From NCBI RefSeq assembly GCF_005280275.1, contig NZ_CP040021.1, positions 1,513,001-1,577,000 on the forward strand: a stretch of DNA of 64,000 nucleotides, read 5' to 3'. This document shows positions 1-8,751 of this stretch, in pieces (position 1 is the first letter of the stretch; each line of letters opens with the position of its first letter). Under the pieces are notes generated by a model that was given only the letters and a program-made list of their open reading frames with translations, was not told where the DNA came from and did no database searches. The DNA is from Salinivibrio kushneri (GTDB lineage: Bacteria > Pseudomonadota > Gammaproteobacteria > Enterobacterales > Vibrionaceae). Position numbers and translations under genes: made by a program.

Positions 1-1
1 T

Positions 2-724
2 CTTGATAAATATGATCAGCATTACTGGCATTTGGTCCTTTGGGATCCTGCCGAGCTCGATATTGTGGGTGCCTACCGCTTGTGTGACACCCAAGCGACG
101 CTTAACACCCAAGGGCTGGATGGGATCTATAGCGCAAGCTTATTCGACTTTGAGCAAGGCATGCAGCCGTTTCTTGCGCAGGGGTTGGAGCTGGGACGTA
201 GTTTTGTGCAACCCAAATATTGGGGAAAACGGAGTTTGGACTATTTATGGCTTGGTATTGGTGCGCTGCTCGCCCAGAAACCTCAGTATCGTTATTTATT
301 TGGTCCAGTCACCATCAGCAACGCCATGCCACAGGCGGCTAAAGAGTTACTGATTTTCTTTTACCGTACCTACTTTACAGGCGAGAGCGAGTACGCACGC
401 TCTAAACGCCCCTTTGAACTGGCAGACAGTAAAGAAAGTGAGCTTCTGGGTCACTTCTGCGGGAACGATTACGCCAAAGACCTTAAACAACTTAAAATGC
501 TACTCGATCACTTGGGCGTTGGGATCCCCACCTTGTATAAACAATACAGTGAGTTATGCGAGCCCGGAGGGGTCCAATTCTTGGACTTTGGTGTGGATCC
601 TGACTTTGCCGATTGTATTGATGGCCTTGTGTTGGTCGACCTTAAACGCTTAAAACCCAAACGCTATCAACGCTACATTGCCCCTCACTTCAGCCACCAG
701 CCTAACGCTGATACTTCTCATTGA
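2..724 (+). CDS. GNAT-like / lysophospholipid acyltransferase family protein, C-terminal part
   Basis: The frame is open from the window edge, so the N-terminus lies upstream; about 240 residues are visible. The segment around YWHLVLWDP, then IVGAYRL, GLELGRSFVQPKYWGK and YLFGPVTIS, resembles the haemolysin/OlsB-type acyl-ACP acyltransferase domain (Acetyltransf_5 family). In this family it follows a PlsC-like domain in proteins of about 570 residues. Members of that family transfer acyl chains to lysolipids or amino-lipids at the inner membrane. The C-terminal 60 residues are rich in aromatic and basic residues (KRLKPKRYQRYIAP). It converges with ldtD. The family call rests on the motif pattern; the substrate cannot be told. 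Confidence 0.7.
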   Translation, partial: LDKYDQHYWHLVLWDPAELDIVGAYRLCDTQATLNTQGLDGIYSASLFDFEQGMQPFLAQGLELGRSFVQPKYWGKRSLDYLWLGIGALLAQKPQYRYLFGPVTISNAMPQAAKELLIFFYRTYFTGESEYARSKRPFELADSKESELLGHFCGNDYAKDLKQLKMLLDHLGVGIPTLYKQYSELCEPGGVQFLDFGVDPDFADCIDGLVLVDLKRLKPKRYQRYIAPHFSHQPNADTSH

Positions 725-797
725 GATAACGACAATGGCGTGGCTCGCTGACACCGACATGAAGAGGGAGCCACGGTTGTACGCGGCTTCCTGATGA

Positions 798-2573
798 CTA
801 TTGCGCTTGCATCTCCACGGAATGACGCTGCTGGGTTAAATAACTGGGCTTTTGTGTGGTGATCGTCCGTTTTGCGGGGACATCGTAAGCGTACACGTCA
901 TCGCGAAAGGTCACCTCCCCGTCATCCGTGACCCAAGCCGTCTGATAAATAGTCTGCACCGCCAAACGTCTTTTGAGTGGTACCCACTTGGTCTGGGTTT
1001 TATCAATATAGTGCTGATAATCGGTCAGCTGCTTACCCGATAAATCCAGTAATAAGTCCGCCAGTTGCTCCGCTTGCTCGACACGGATACAGCCGGAACT
1101 AAATGCACGCCGTGATCGGCTGAATAAACTTTGCGCTGGCGTATCATGCAGGTAAATCGCGTTACGATTGGGCGTGTTAAACTTGTATTTTCCGAGGGCG
1201 TTGCCACGACCTGGTGCCTGCTGAAGTCGGTAGGGAAATCCGTCGACTGACACTTTTTGCCAATCAATCGAGCTAGGATCTATTTGGGTATCACTTTGCC
1301 AGTTGGGCAGAATGCGGTACTGATGCTGAGAGAGGTAGTCGTGCCCATCAACCAGCTTGGGTAGAATATCTTTTTGCACGATGCTCCGGGGCACATTCCA
1401 GCTCGGATTGAGTACCACAGAGTCGAGTCGTGACGAGAACAGGGGCGTACGTCTCGATTGGCGACCGACCACCACCTTGCTTTCGAACACATTCTGATCG
1501 TTAGCCCACAGACGCATACGATAATCAGGGATATTAACCACAATGCGATCCGGTTGTTGCGCTGACCACAAGCGTAACCGCTCTGCGTTGAGAGCAAGCA
1601 GCCGGATCCGCGCCGACGCATCTAAATTAAGCCATTTCAAGGTTGATGGGCCAATGATGCCATCCACACTCAGCCCATGTTGTGACTGAAATCGTTTGAC
1701 AGCATCGAGTAAATCGCCGCCATATCGCACCGTTTTACCATCCAGTGCCTCCAACCGCTGACTGTCCCCCCAATAACCCTGCATACTTAGGTTATCGACG
1801 AGATTGAGCGCCAGAGATATCGTGACTGCTTGGTCAGGGTAAATTAATCCATCGCTGTTCACGCTGGGCCACATTGAGCGGGCTTGCCGTTGTAAACGAA
1901 CAATCTGCTTAATAAGCGCGGTATATTGTGGATGCTGTGGCCGAAGCTTACGCAGAAAAGCAGGCAAAGACGGCCCCAAACCGGCTTTAAAAACCGCCTT
2001 TCGCTGAGACACGGAGGGCGCAGGCAATGGCGAGTGATGCAGCGAGCCAAAAAACCAGCGCATACCTTTATCGGGCACCGCGTTCAGGTAACTCATCAAG
2101 GCATACGCCGTGTCAGTAGCGAAAATATCATACGCGGTATCGCTACCCTGTTGGCGGAGTTGGCGAAGTTGCCAGGCACGCCACTCAAATTCAGGACTGA
2201 AGCTGGCCAATGAAATCACATTAACTTGCGTTGCCAGCTCATCCCGCGCCGCATCCTGGGTCCAAAGCAGAGAAAACCCATTATCGAGATAGTCTTGCGT
2301 CAGCGCTGAGGGATAGGCTAAGACAGTGGCATCGGGGGCGGCCGACTCCAACCAGTCGCGCGCATACTGATAGGCGCGTTGACGATGATCGTCAGCCGAC
2401 AGAGTTTGCTCAACCGACGTCGCCTGATCGGAGGCCGAGTGCGCCGAGGTGGATGGTGCCGCTAGCAGTCGCATGCCACCGGCCTCGATCGCCTCATTTG
2501 CCATACCGGGGTTTACCCAAAAACAACATCCTATCAGAAGGTTAGCCAACCAGGCATCGTGCCTTCTCACCAT
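798..2573 (-). CDS. ldtD: L,D-transpeptidase YcbB/LdtD
   Basis: Periplasmic enzyme forming 3-3 (L,D) cross-links between meso-diaminopimelate residues of peptidoglycan. The protein is 591 residues, close to E. coli LdtD (615). Order: signal peptide (hydrophobic stretch ANLLIGCCFW, cut likely after GMA), a large N-terminal domain, a PG_binding_1 domain near residues 265-325 (AVKRFQSQHGLSVDGIIGPS), then a YkuD catalytic domain. The catalytic motif HDT...SSGCIRVE places the active cysteine near residue 495. A longer frame begins at 2591, but GAGGAGGGG lies just before the ATG at 2573, so that start is chosen. In E. coli this gene directly follows mukB; here about 10 kb of other genes lie between them. 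A terminator separates it from the operon upstream. Confidence 0.93.
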   Translation of the reverse strand: MVRRHDAWLANLLIGCCFWVNPGMANEAIEAGGMRLLAAPSTSAHSASDQATSVEQTLSADDHRQRAYQYARDWLESAAPDATVLAYPSALTQDYLDNGFSLLWTQDAARDELATQVNVISLASFSPEFEWRAWQLRQLRQQGSDTAYDIFATDTAYALMSYLNAVPDKGMRWFFGSLHHSPLPAPSVSQRKAVFKAGLGPSLPAFLRKLRPQHPQYTALIKQIVRLQRQARSMWPSVNSDGLIYPDQAVTISLALNLVDNLSMQGYWGDSQRLEALDGKTVRYGGDLLDAVKRFQSQHGLSVDGIIGPSTLKWLNLDASARIRLLALNAERLRLWSAQQPDRIVVNIPDYRMRLWANDQNVFESKVVVGRQSRRTPLFSSRLDSVVLNPSWNVPRSIVQKDILPKLVDGHDYLSQHQYRILPNWQSDTQIDPSSIDWQKVSVDGFPYRLQQAPGRGNALGKYKFNTPNRNAIYLHDTPAQSLFSRSRRAFSSGCIRVEQAEQLADLLLDLSGKQLTDYQHYIDKTQTKWVPLKRRLAVQTIYQTAWVTDDGEVTFRDDVYAYDVPAKRTITTQKPSYLTQQRHSVEMQAQ

Positions 2574-2674
2574 ACGCCCCTCCTCATCCATGCTTTAATT
2601 ATGGCAAATTTTGCCCCCGTCTCGACAAAATCATCGTCTGATTTTTTCTCTCTCCCCCAACCCGCAATAAAACA

Positions 2675-2706
2675 AAAAGCGGCAGCCTGTTCAGACTACC
2701 GCTTTT
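2675..2706 (-). terminator. Rho-independent terminator after the imelysin/DUF1513 operon
   Basis: On the minus strand, AAAGCGG and CCGCTTT pair around a shorter inner stem, followed by a T-rich run (TTTTTGTTTT). It lies 19 bases past the stop of the DUF1513 gene and before ldtD, so it probably ends the iron-operon transcript. Confidence 0.75.
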
Positions 2707-2724
2707 CACGCTACCACGCGTTCA

Positions 2725-3831
2725 TTACACCAGCGTTATCCAATGATTATCCCATCGCACTGGCGTCATCTGATAATCGGGATGGTGTGCGCTATCAAGT
2801 GTCACCATTTTGCCGCCCCCCGAACTCAAGTTGATCACATCACCGTCACGACTGGCACCAGAGGCATCCACCAATGGATGCAAACCTATCATATTTTGGC
2901 TGTCTAATGACCAGATACCATAGCAATTGCCTCTGGGTGAGGTTGCCACCACCCAGCCATTGAGTGTCGCGATACTCGCTACATAGTTGTTAAATCGAGC
3001 CCATTGTTCAGGGGTGGCATTAAGCATTTTCATCGGCTCCCCTCGTCGATGGATCGCAACCAAGGGGGCATTATCCGAGCCATGATATTGCTGCCCCGTC
3101 ACCACATAGCCATCCTCAGACACCATCAAATGACGAATACTCAGCTTTTTATTGGCTAATTCAGCACGCTCAACCACCTCCCCCGACTCGATGTCGATGT
3201 ACACCAACGCCGGTGACATTGAATCGATATTGAGCACGGTGCGGCCATCGGTATGCATGCCACCGACCCCGACCACTAGCGTATTGGCATCCGCCAGTGC
3301 AATCTCATGAGGGCCAATCCCAAAGCCACTGATCTCACGTACTTTTTCCACCTGGCCACGGGCGCTTAGCCGATAAACGCCAATTACGCCCTCACTGGTT
3401 TGACGTTTGCCTTCAGTGGTATATAACCATTGACCCTCATCAGAAATCGCGCCATGCCCATAAAAGTAGCGGTCTGAACTGGCTGTTACCTGTGACAGCG
3501 TCACGCCACGTTGATAGTCAAACACCTGCATAAAATCACCGGGTCGACGCGCAAATGCCACACCCAGTGTCCCGACCGCTCGACGTTGAGCGGCGACACC
3601 ATGACCGCGCGCGGGCAACGGAAGACGGAATACGGGCTGTCCGGTACGATCCGCGCCGACAACCGCGAACGTTCCATCACTGCTTAGCGCGCAGCCGAGT
3701 AACTCGCAACGGTCGGCAGTAGGATTGCCGCGACAACCACTCAACGCATTGACCACTGTAGGCAACGCCGCTCCCATCAGTGCCGCTTTTAATAAGCGGC
3801 GTCGCTTTAAACTAGTCTCCATCTGATGCAT
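2725..3831 (-). CDS. DUF1513 family Tat lipoprotein
   Basis: Protein of 368 residues. The N-terminus has a twin-arginine-like stretch (LKRRRLLKAALMG), a short hydrophobic core and a lipobox-like LSGC, so a Tat-exported lipoprotein is likely. The rest looks like a repeated-blade beta-propeller (FAVVGADRTGQPVFRLPLPARGHG; GHGAISDEGQWLYTTE; GIGPHEIALA), which fits DUF1513. The function of DUF1513 is not established. It regularly accompanies imelysin and di-haem oxidoreductase genes, which points to a periplasmic role in iron handling. The open frame extends to a TTG at 3840; ATGs at 3831 and 3822 both overlap the end of the imelysin gene, and 3831 is taken, without a strong ribosome site for either. 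Last gene of the operon. Confidence 0.85.
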   Translation of the reverse strand: MHQMETSLKRRRLLKAALMGAALPTVVNALSGCRGNPTADRCELLGCALSSDGTFAVVGADRTGQPVFRLPLPARGHGVAAQRRAVGTLGVAFARRPGDFMQVFDYQRGVTLSQVTASSDRYFYGHGAISDEGQWLYTTEGKRQTSEGVIGVYRLSARGQVEKVREISGFGIGPHEIALADANTLVVGVGGMHTDGRTVLNIDSMSPALVYIDIESGEVVERAELANKKLSIRHLMVSEDGYVVTGQQYHGSDNAPLVAIHRRGEPMKMLNATPEQWARFNNYVASIATLNGWVVATSPRGNCYGIWSLDSQNMIGLHPLVDASGASRDGDVINLSSGGGKMVTLDSAHHPDYQMTPVRWDNHWITLV

Positions 3832-4825
3832 TAAACCCAACGATAATCCCTAAATCTTGCGCGACCTGACCGCCAAGCACCAATTTGAGATATTCAAGAT
3901 TATTGTAAACTGTCAGCATGTCTCTATATCCCGCCACACTATTTAGCCTGTCAAATAAGGGCTCACCATCTTGCGGCACGCTGTTATACGCTAATTGCCA
4001 ATGCTCACTGACACGATCCGCAACCTCCTCATAGCCTCGCTCACGGAGCGCTTGCTCAATGCCACCCTCAGCGTGATATTGAGTCTGCATCGCTTTGATG
4101 CTTTGGCGTAACAGTGTGAGAGAGTGTCGTGAGCGCCACGCTTCCCCTTGGTAAGGATTAGGAAAGCCCGGTTTACCCAGAGGGCCGGAGAGTTTTTTCA
4201 GCACATAATCCAGCTGATGGGTCAGCGCACCGAGCTTTTCTGACACCGCCATCGAAGGCGGCATGCCACGCCAAGGGTTGTGCTGCCAAGCCGTATTGAG
4301 CGCAGATGCCGTTTGTTGCAAGCGAGCACTGACCGCCATCGCCACTTCACAGTGTTTCGGTTGGCTCAAATCAGCTTGCTGGTCATAGAGCAACCACTCC
4401 ATCGCACCGACGCCTTGCACGGCCACACTTTGCTCGGCCAATGCCTCCGCGGTCCACTGTGTATCACTGGCCAGCAAGGCGTTAATTTTTCGCCCTGTGG
4501 TATTCTTTTTGTCCGGATAAAACTGAATACGCCAACTTTGCGCCAAGGCGTCCTCAGACCCTTTTTCTACCCCTTGTAATGGCATCCAATTGGCCATCAC
4601 CGTCTTCCACGCTTGGCGCGCATCATCAATGGGCGTGCCCTGAGTACAGACCGATTGCGTGGTCTTAGCCAGATCCGTGGTCGCAGAAAGAAACTGCTCA
4701 CTTCGCTGCTTTTGTAGTTGCCAAAGGCCGTGGTTAGGCCCGGTCTCGGTTTGAGATAAACACCCACCGAGTAATACCGTGGCGCTCAGAGAGAACGCGG
4801 CGATAGGATTGAGTCGAAAACGCAT
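3812..4825 (-). CDS. Imelysin family lipoprotein lacking the GxHxxE histidine
   Basis: Protein of 337 residues with a lipoprotein signal (AAFSLSATVLLGGC, lipobox LGGC). The imelysin family (M75/EfeO-like) consists of periplasmic helical-bundle proteins linked to iron. The usual GxHxxE motif reads GAMEWLLYD here, so the histidine is missing while E and the WLLYD stretch remain. The upstream paralogue in the same operon keeps the full motif, so the two copies have diverged. The start at 4825 is preferred to 4843 because a TGGAG lies 9 bases before it; both are in frame. It begins just after the di-haem oxidoreductase gene and overlaps the DUF1513 gene, implying co-translation. Confidence 0.85.
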   Translation of the reverse strand: MRFRLNPIAAFSLSATVLLGGCLSQTETGPNHGLWQLQKQRSEQFLSATTDLAKTTQSVCTQGTPIDDARQAWKTVMANWMPLQGVEKGSEDALAQSWRIQFYPDKKNTTGRKINALLASDTQWTAEALAEQSVAVQGVGAMEWLLYDQQADLSQPKHCEVAMAVSARLQQTASALNTAWQHNPWRGMPPSMAVSEKLGALTHQLDYVLKKLSGPLGKPGFPNPYQGEAWRSRHSLTLLRQSIKAMQTQYHAEGGIEQALRERGYEEVADRVSEHWQLAYNSVPQDGEPLFDRLNSVAGYRDMLTVYNNLEYLKLVLGGQVAQDLGIIVGFNASDGD

Positions 4826-4850
4826 GCGACAAGACTCCAGCATATTGTTG

Positions 4851-6248
4851 TTATAAGGAACGTAAAAACGCGATTAAGGCGTCACGCTCCGCTTTCGGCA
4901 TCGCCAGCACCCGCTGTTTCGCACTGGCGGCTTCGCCATCATGCCATAAAATGGCTTCCATGAGGGTACGCGCGCGACCATCGTGCAGATAGGTGGCATC
5001 CGCATTCACTTCTTTGGTGTACCCAATCCCCCACAAAGGTGGTGTGCGCCACTCTCTACCGTTGGCGATAAACTCTCCTCGATGATCCGCTAGCCCCGCT
5101 CCCATGTCATGCAACAACAAATCCGTATAGGGGTGAATACGCTGCTCGCTCAGTGCGCTAAGTTCGGGGCGTTTTGCGGTAGTAAATGACGCCACATGGC
5201 AGGCATTGCAGCCCGTTTGCACGAAGATATCTTGCCCCTGTTTCACGGCAGGATCCTGCATATTGCGACGCGCTGGAACCGCCAAATGACGGGCGTAAAA
5301 TTCGACAAACCCGAGGATATTATCGCTGACTTCTGGATCGCCACCATTAGGCATCTCGTCGCACACAGACTGTGACGGCATACAATTGTGGTGCGGAAAC
5401 ATGGAAGTGGTTAATCCCACATCGCCATTGAAGGCCGCGGCGTTTTGTTGGTTAACCGTGGGTAGTCCCGCCTTCCAACCAAACCGGCCAAGCGCAGTGC
5501 GTTGCTTGTCGATATCCCACACTTGATTGGGACGACCTGAGATCCCATCACCATTGGCATCTTCAGGATCAGCCAATGCGTAAATGTCTTCCGCTGGAAT
5601 AGATTCCAACAACCCCAATCCAATCATTGGGGGCGCAATCCGCGCCGACATCTGAACATTCTCTGCCATCGGCCCATAGTTAAGCTCGGTGACGGTTAAA
5701 TGTGGCTGACGCAGAGTGACGGTCTCACCATCGGCAAAAGTCACAGGAACGTCTGAATAGGTTAAGGCAACTTTTCCTTCTGGCTTGGCACCTGGCAGGG
5801 CAAAATCTTGTAATTGTCCCCCGTAATTTGGCTCGGGAATATTGCCATATTGGATCAATTTCTGCCGTTCTGCTTCGGTCATTGCCGGCACACTCAATCG
5901 CACCAACATCGACACGGCATTAGTATCACCAGGAGAAGGCGGATGCCCACGGCCATCTTTAATATGACAATTCTGACAGCCATTGGTATTGAATAAAGGG
6001 CCAAGCCCATCACGCGCATCGGTTGAAGCCGGCGAGCTGACCCAAGGATTACGAAAAAAACTGTTCCCGACACTGAAGTCGATGCGCTCGCTCATGGGTA
6101 AGTTAGCGGCAGGCTGGGAAAAAGCGTTGGCCCCTTCTTTAATCACCGTGGTACTGCCACCCGAGGTGCGTTCGAAAGCAACCGCTGACGCGCTCACCAA
6201 GGCACTGACGCCGATTGCACCAAGGTAAACAATGACTTTGGACTTCAT
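4851..6248 (-). CDS. Di-haem oxidoreductase, putative peroxidase (DUF1111)
   Basis: Protein of 465 residues with an N-terminal signal peptide (KSKVIVYLGAIGVSALVSASAVA). Two c-type haem motifs are visible: CQNCH near residue 95 and CNACH near residue 355. Conserved DUF1111 stretches follow the second (WRTPPLWGIG, YLHDGRARTL, EAILWHDGEA). Members are periplasmic cytochrome-like proteins suggested to act as thiol oxidoreductases or peroxidases. The longer frame to 6308 runs through a terminator-like hairpin; the ATG at 6248 has AGGAT upstream and starts a proper signal peptide, so it is taken. Two further cysteines (HNCMPSQSVC) may form a disulfide. Second gene of the imelysin operon; a haem protein fits a redox step in periplasmic iron use, which is inference. 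Confidence 0.9.
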   Translation of the reverse strand: MKSKVIVYLGAIGVSALVSASAVAFERTSGGSTTVIKEGANAFSQPAANLPMSERIDFSVGNSFFRNPWVSSPASTDARDGLGPLFNTNGCQNCHIKDGRGHPPSPGDTNAVSMLVRLSVPAMTEAERQKLIQYGNIPEPNYGGQLQDFALPGAKPEGKVALTYSDVPVTFADGETVTLRQPHLTVTELNYGPMAENVQMSARIAPPMIGLGLLESIPAEDIYALADPEDANGDGISGRPNQVWDIDKQRTALGRFGWKAGLPTVNQQNAAAFNGDVGLTTSMFPHHNCMPSQSVCDEMPNGGDPEVSDNILGFVEFYARHLAVPARRNMQDPAVKQGQDIFVQTGCNACHVASFTTAKRPELSALSEQRIHPYTDLLLHDMGAGLADHRGEFIANGREWRTPPLWGIGYTKEVNADATYLHDGRARTLMEAILWHDGEAASAKQRVLAMPKAERDALIAFLRSL

Positions 6249-6269
6249 GTTGTATCCTGACAAAGCAAA

Positions 6270-6290
6270 AAGCCCCGCGGCACGGGGCTT
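6270..6290 (-). terminator. Hairpin with T-run inside the imelysin operon (possible attenuator)
   Basis: AAGCCCCG and CGGGGCTT form a perfect 8-bp stem with a 5-base loop. Read on the minus strand it is followed by TTTGCTTTG. It lies 19 bases after the stop of the first imelysin gene and just before the start of the di-haem gene. It could partly end transcription, so the first gene would be made in excess of the rest. Confidence 0.7.
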
Positions 6291-6308
6291 GACATCATTA
6301 GCGGACAA

Positions 6309-7565
6309 TTAGAATTGATGATCCGCGGTATCTGGGTTGAGATTATCAATGCCGATGATCTGAGCGGCTTTCTCAATGTGTTTGGTTTGGTCAACCAGTG
6401 CGGTGATGGATGCATTGACGAGTTGGTTACCCTCATTGTTGCCCGCCGCGATTAATTGATCAAAATGCACATTGTCTTTTTCCGCTGACACAACAAGTGT
6501 TTTTACTTGCTCACGCGCTTGCTCAAAGCTTGTCTTGATCGCGTTGGCCGCGTCAGTATCTTTGTCTTTGACTAAGTCAAGCACGGATGGCCCTGTCAGT
6601 TTGCTACCGTCAACACGCTGATAAGCGCCCATCATGACGTTGTAAATACCCTGCTCATTGTAAAAGTGCGAGTTGTGGGTATTATCAGAGAAACAATCGT
6701 GTTCGTCTTCGGTCGAGTTGGCTTCCAATGCGACTTTCATGCGCTCACCCGCCAATTCACCCAACGAGAGAGACCCCATACCAAACAGCATCTTACGTAA
6801 GCCGTTCTCGCTAGAATCCGCTAACAGACTCGCGCGGTAGTTGTCTTTATTACCGTCCGCCCACTGGTCGCGCATCCAGGCTAAATCATCCACCAAGAGA
6901 TCGGCGGCCGCTTTCAAGTACTCGCGGCGACGGTCGCAGTGGCCGTTCGTGCAATCTTCCCCGTAAGCAAAGTCTGAGTATGGGCGCTCGCCAGCCCCTG
7001 GATGAGTGCCATTTAAGTCTTGCCCCCAAAGCAAAAACTCAATCGCATGATAACCGGAAGCCACGTTCGCTTCTGACCCGCCTACCTCATTGAGACTGGC
7101 CAACAGTTTTGGCGTAATGTCAGCGACATCGAGATCCGTCGCACCAATTTGAATGCTTTGGTTAGCAATAATGTTTGCTGTCGCACCGGCGTTACCCAGC
7201 TCGGCTTGATAACCGTCCGCCACATAATCAATCAAACCTTCATCCAGTGGCCATGCGTTCAGCTGCCCTTCCCAGTCATCAACAATCGCATTGCCAAAAC
7301 GGAACACTTCTGACTGCTGATAAGGCACTCGTGCGTCTAACCATGCTTTTTTTGCTGCCTGAAAGGTTTTTTGAGAGGGGCTGGCAGTAAAAGCCTCAAT
7401 GGCTTCATCAAGCGCGACCGCCGTCGTGTGGGAGTCTGCGAATACCGCATGCGCGATATCGGCGTAATGTTCAACAACGTCTTCTTGCGTCGCCGCATTA
7501 ACGCCCAGAGGCGCGGCAAATAAGGAAAGCGCAATAAGGTTACGCTTAAAAGGGGTCATTTCCAT
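6309..7565 (-). CDS. Imelysin family protein (IrpA-like), iron-regulated
   Basis: Protein of 418 residues with a cleavable signal peptide (hydrophobic IALSLFAAPLGVNA). It carries the imelysin signature GYHAIEFLLWGQDL near residue 165, with the GxHxxE residues intact, and a second conserved stretch YSDFAYGEDCTNGHCDRR. Related proteins (IrpA of cyanobacteria, IcmP of Pseudomonas) are iron-repressed periplasmic or outer-membrane proteins; a protease role has been proposed but is uncertain. It is the first gene of a four-gene minus-strand operon and has a Fur-like site 30-50 bases before its start. AAGGA lies 10 bases before the ATG. No iron permease gene is adjacent. Confidence 0.9.
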   Translation of the reverse strand: MEMTPFKRNLIALSLFAAPLGVNAATQEDVVEHYADIAHAVFADSHTTAVALDEAIEAFTASPSQKTFQAAKKAWLDARVPYQQSEVFRFGNAIVDDWEGQLNAWPLDEGLIDYVADGYQAELGNAGATANIIANQSIQIGATDLDVADITPKLLASLNEVGGSEANVASGYHAIEFLLWGQDLNGTHPGAGERPYSDFAYGEDCTNGHCDRRREYLKAAADLLVDDLAWMRDQWADGNKDNYRASLLADSSENGLRKMLFGMGSLSLGELAGERMKVALEANSTEDEHDCFSDNTHNSHFYNEQGIYNVMMGAYQRVDGSKLTGPSVLDLVKDKDTDAANAIKTSFEQAREQVKTLVVSAEKDNVHFDQLIAAGNNEGNQLVNASITALVDQTKHIEKAAQIIGIDNLNPDTADHQF

Positions 7566-7977
7566 AGTGCTTTGTCCTTCGCTTTAGTATGAACAGTTAT
7601 GAGAACTATTATCGTTTGTATGCGAGAGATTCTAAGCATTATGTTACTAAATGCAACAAGGAATTGAGGCTATTATCAAAGCTGTGATCTCCACACTACA
7701 AGCAGGGTTTAGTGCAACTTGTTGCAATGCTGATCCGACCTCTTGACCACTTAAACTAATGACTATGTAGCACTTTTTGCGTCCGCTCACTGAAACAGTT
7801 AAAAATAACAATAAATTAGATTTAATTTACACGCTAAGGGTTATAATAGACTGAAAGCACATTGATTATTTGATAGTGAAAAAACCATAAAAAATCGATT
7901 TTTCTCTCGATGCCTTTGCACTCCAACCGCGGGTATTGTAAGTTTCGTTGGCGATTTTTTCTGGTGGAGGTGAATAA
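7566..7977. other. Divergent intergenic region, imelysin operon / CosR-like gene
   Basis: 412 bases without a gene. It holds the Fur-like box near the imelysin side and a very AT-rich middle (about 7800-7900) suited to promoters. GGTGGAGGTG lies just before the start of the MarR-family gene. No small ORF with a convincing ribosome site was seen. Confidence 0.7.
7595..7613 (-). promoter_or_regulatory. Putative Fur box before the imelysin operon
   Basis: On the minus strand the 19-mer GATAATAGTTCTCATAACT matches 12 of 19 positions of the Fur consensus, including the whole first GATAAT half and a TCAT in the second. It is 30-48 bases before the ATG of the first imelysin gene, where a repressor would cover the promoter. 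The match was counted by eye. Confidence 0.55.
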
Positions 7978-8475
7978 ATGGAAAAACACGAAGAAGTACT
8001 GGTTGCGCTGCGGCAAATCATCCGCGCAATAGACTTGCATTCACGAAAACTTAACAAAGTCTCTGGGATCACGGGCCCACAGCTGGTGTTGATGCGTGCG
8101 ATCAAAGAGTTGGGTCAAGTGACTATTCGTAAGCTCTCTACTCACACCAACATGAGCCAGGCAACGGCAACGACGATTCTTGATCGTCTTGAGAAGCGCG
8201 GATTAATTTTGCGTGTTCGTAGTGAGCTTGATAAACGTAAAGTGCATGCCCACTTGACCGAGCAAGGGGAAGCGGCGTTAGAACAAGCACCCAAACCCCT
8301 ACAAGAAAACTTTATTTCACGCTTTCAAAGTTTAGATGAGTGGGAGCAATCGTTATTACTGTCTTCGGTACAGCGTATCTCTTCGATGATGAACGCCGAT
8401 GATATTGATGCGGCACCGATGTTAGAAGTGTCTGCCCTCACCTCACATAATTCGCAACTCCAAGCAAAAAAATAA
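7978..8475 (+). CDS. MarR family regulator, CosR/EctR-like
   Basis: Protein of 165 residues with a winged helix-turn-helix: MRAIKELGQVTIRKLSTHT, then NMSQATATTILDRLEKRGLI as the recognition helix region, and the wing with SELDKRKVHAHLTEQG. The N-terminus (MEKHEEVLVALRQIIRAID) resembles CosR of Vibrio, which represses ectoine and betaine uptake genes and responds to salinity. That assignment is from memory of the family and is not certain; other MarR proteins share the fold. No compatible-solute gene is adjacent. Strong ribosome site GGTGGAGGTGAATAA. It is divergent from the imelysin operon. Confidence 0.75.
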   Translation: MEKHEEVLVALRQIIRAIDLHSRKLNKVSGITGPQLVLMRAIKELGQVTIRKLSTHTNMSQATATTILDRLEKRGLILRVRSELDKRKVHAHLTEQGEAALEQAPKPLQENFISRFQSLDEWEQSLLLSSVQRISSMMNADDIDAAPMLEVSALTSHNSQLQAKK

Positions 8476-8696
8476 TGGTCTCCGGCGGGTAAACAGGATG
8501 TCTCCACCGGTCTCACCTGCCTACTACGGCGTAATAAAAGAAAGTGGCGTATTAAAAGCAAGGGACGTTCGCTTTTTGTCGCCATCAGTCATGCGCTGGC
8601 TCTGCATGCTACTTTCATTCGCACCGTTTAGCGTTTTCCACTCATTCGTCAGACATATCACCTAGTGACCCTTTCCGTCACTGAACAATCAACAAA

Positions 8697-8718
8697 AAGA
8701 CGGCTAATAGCCGCCTTA
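8697..8718 (-). terminator. Terminator after the ydhF-like gene
   Basis: On the minus strand a stem of AAGGCGGC and GCCGTCTT with a short ATTA-type loop is followed by TTTTTG. It lies about 35 bases past the stop of the aldo/keto reductase gene. Confidence 0.7.
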
Positions 8719-8751
8719 TTAATTGAGAGTCAGTCGGTTACACGCTGTTAT

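Noticed and set aside
724-797. Terminator between the acyltransferase and ldtD
   Set aside because: CGTGGCTC and GAGCCACG can pair, but the loop is over 20 bases and there is no T-run, so the case is too weak.
6249-6308. N-terminal 20-residue extension of the di-haem protein
   Set aside because: The stretch runs through the terminator-like hairpin, and the ATG at 6248 starts a normal signal peptide with a ribosome site.
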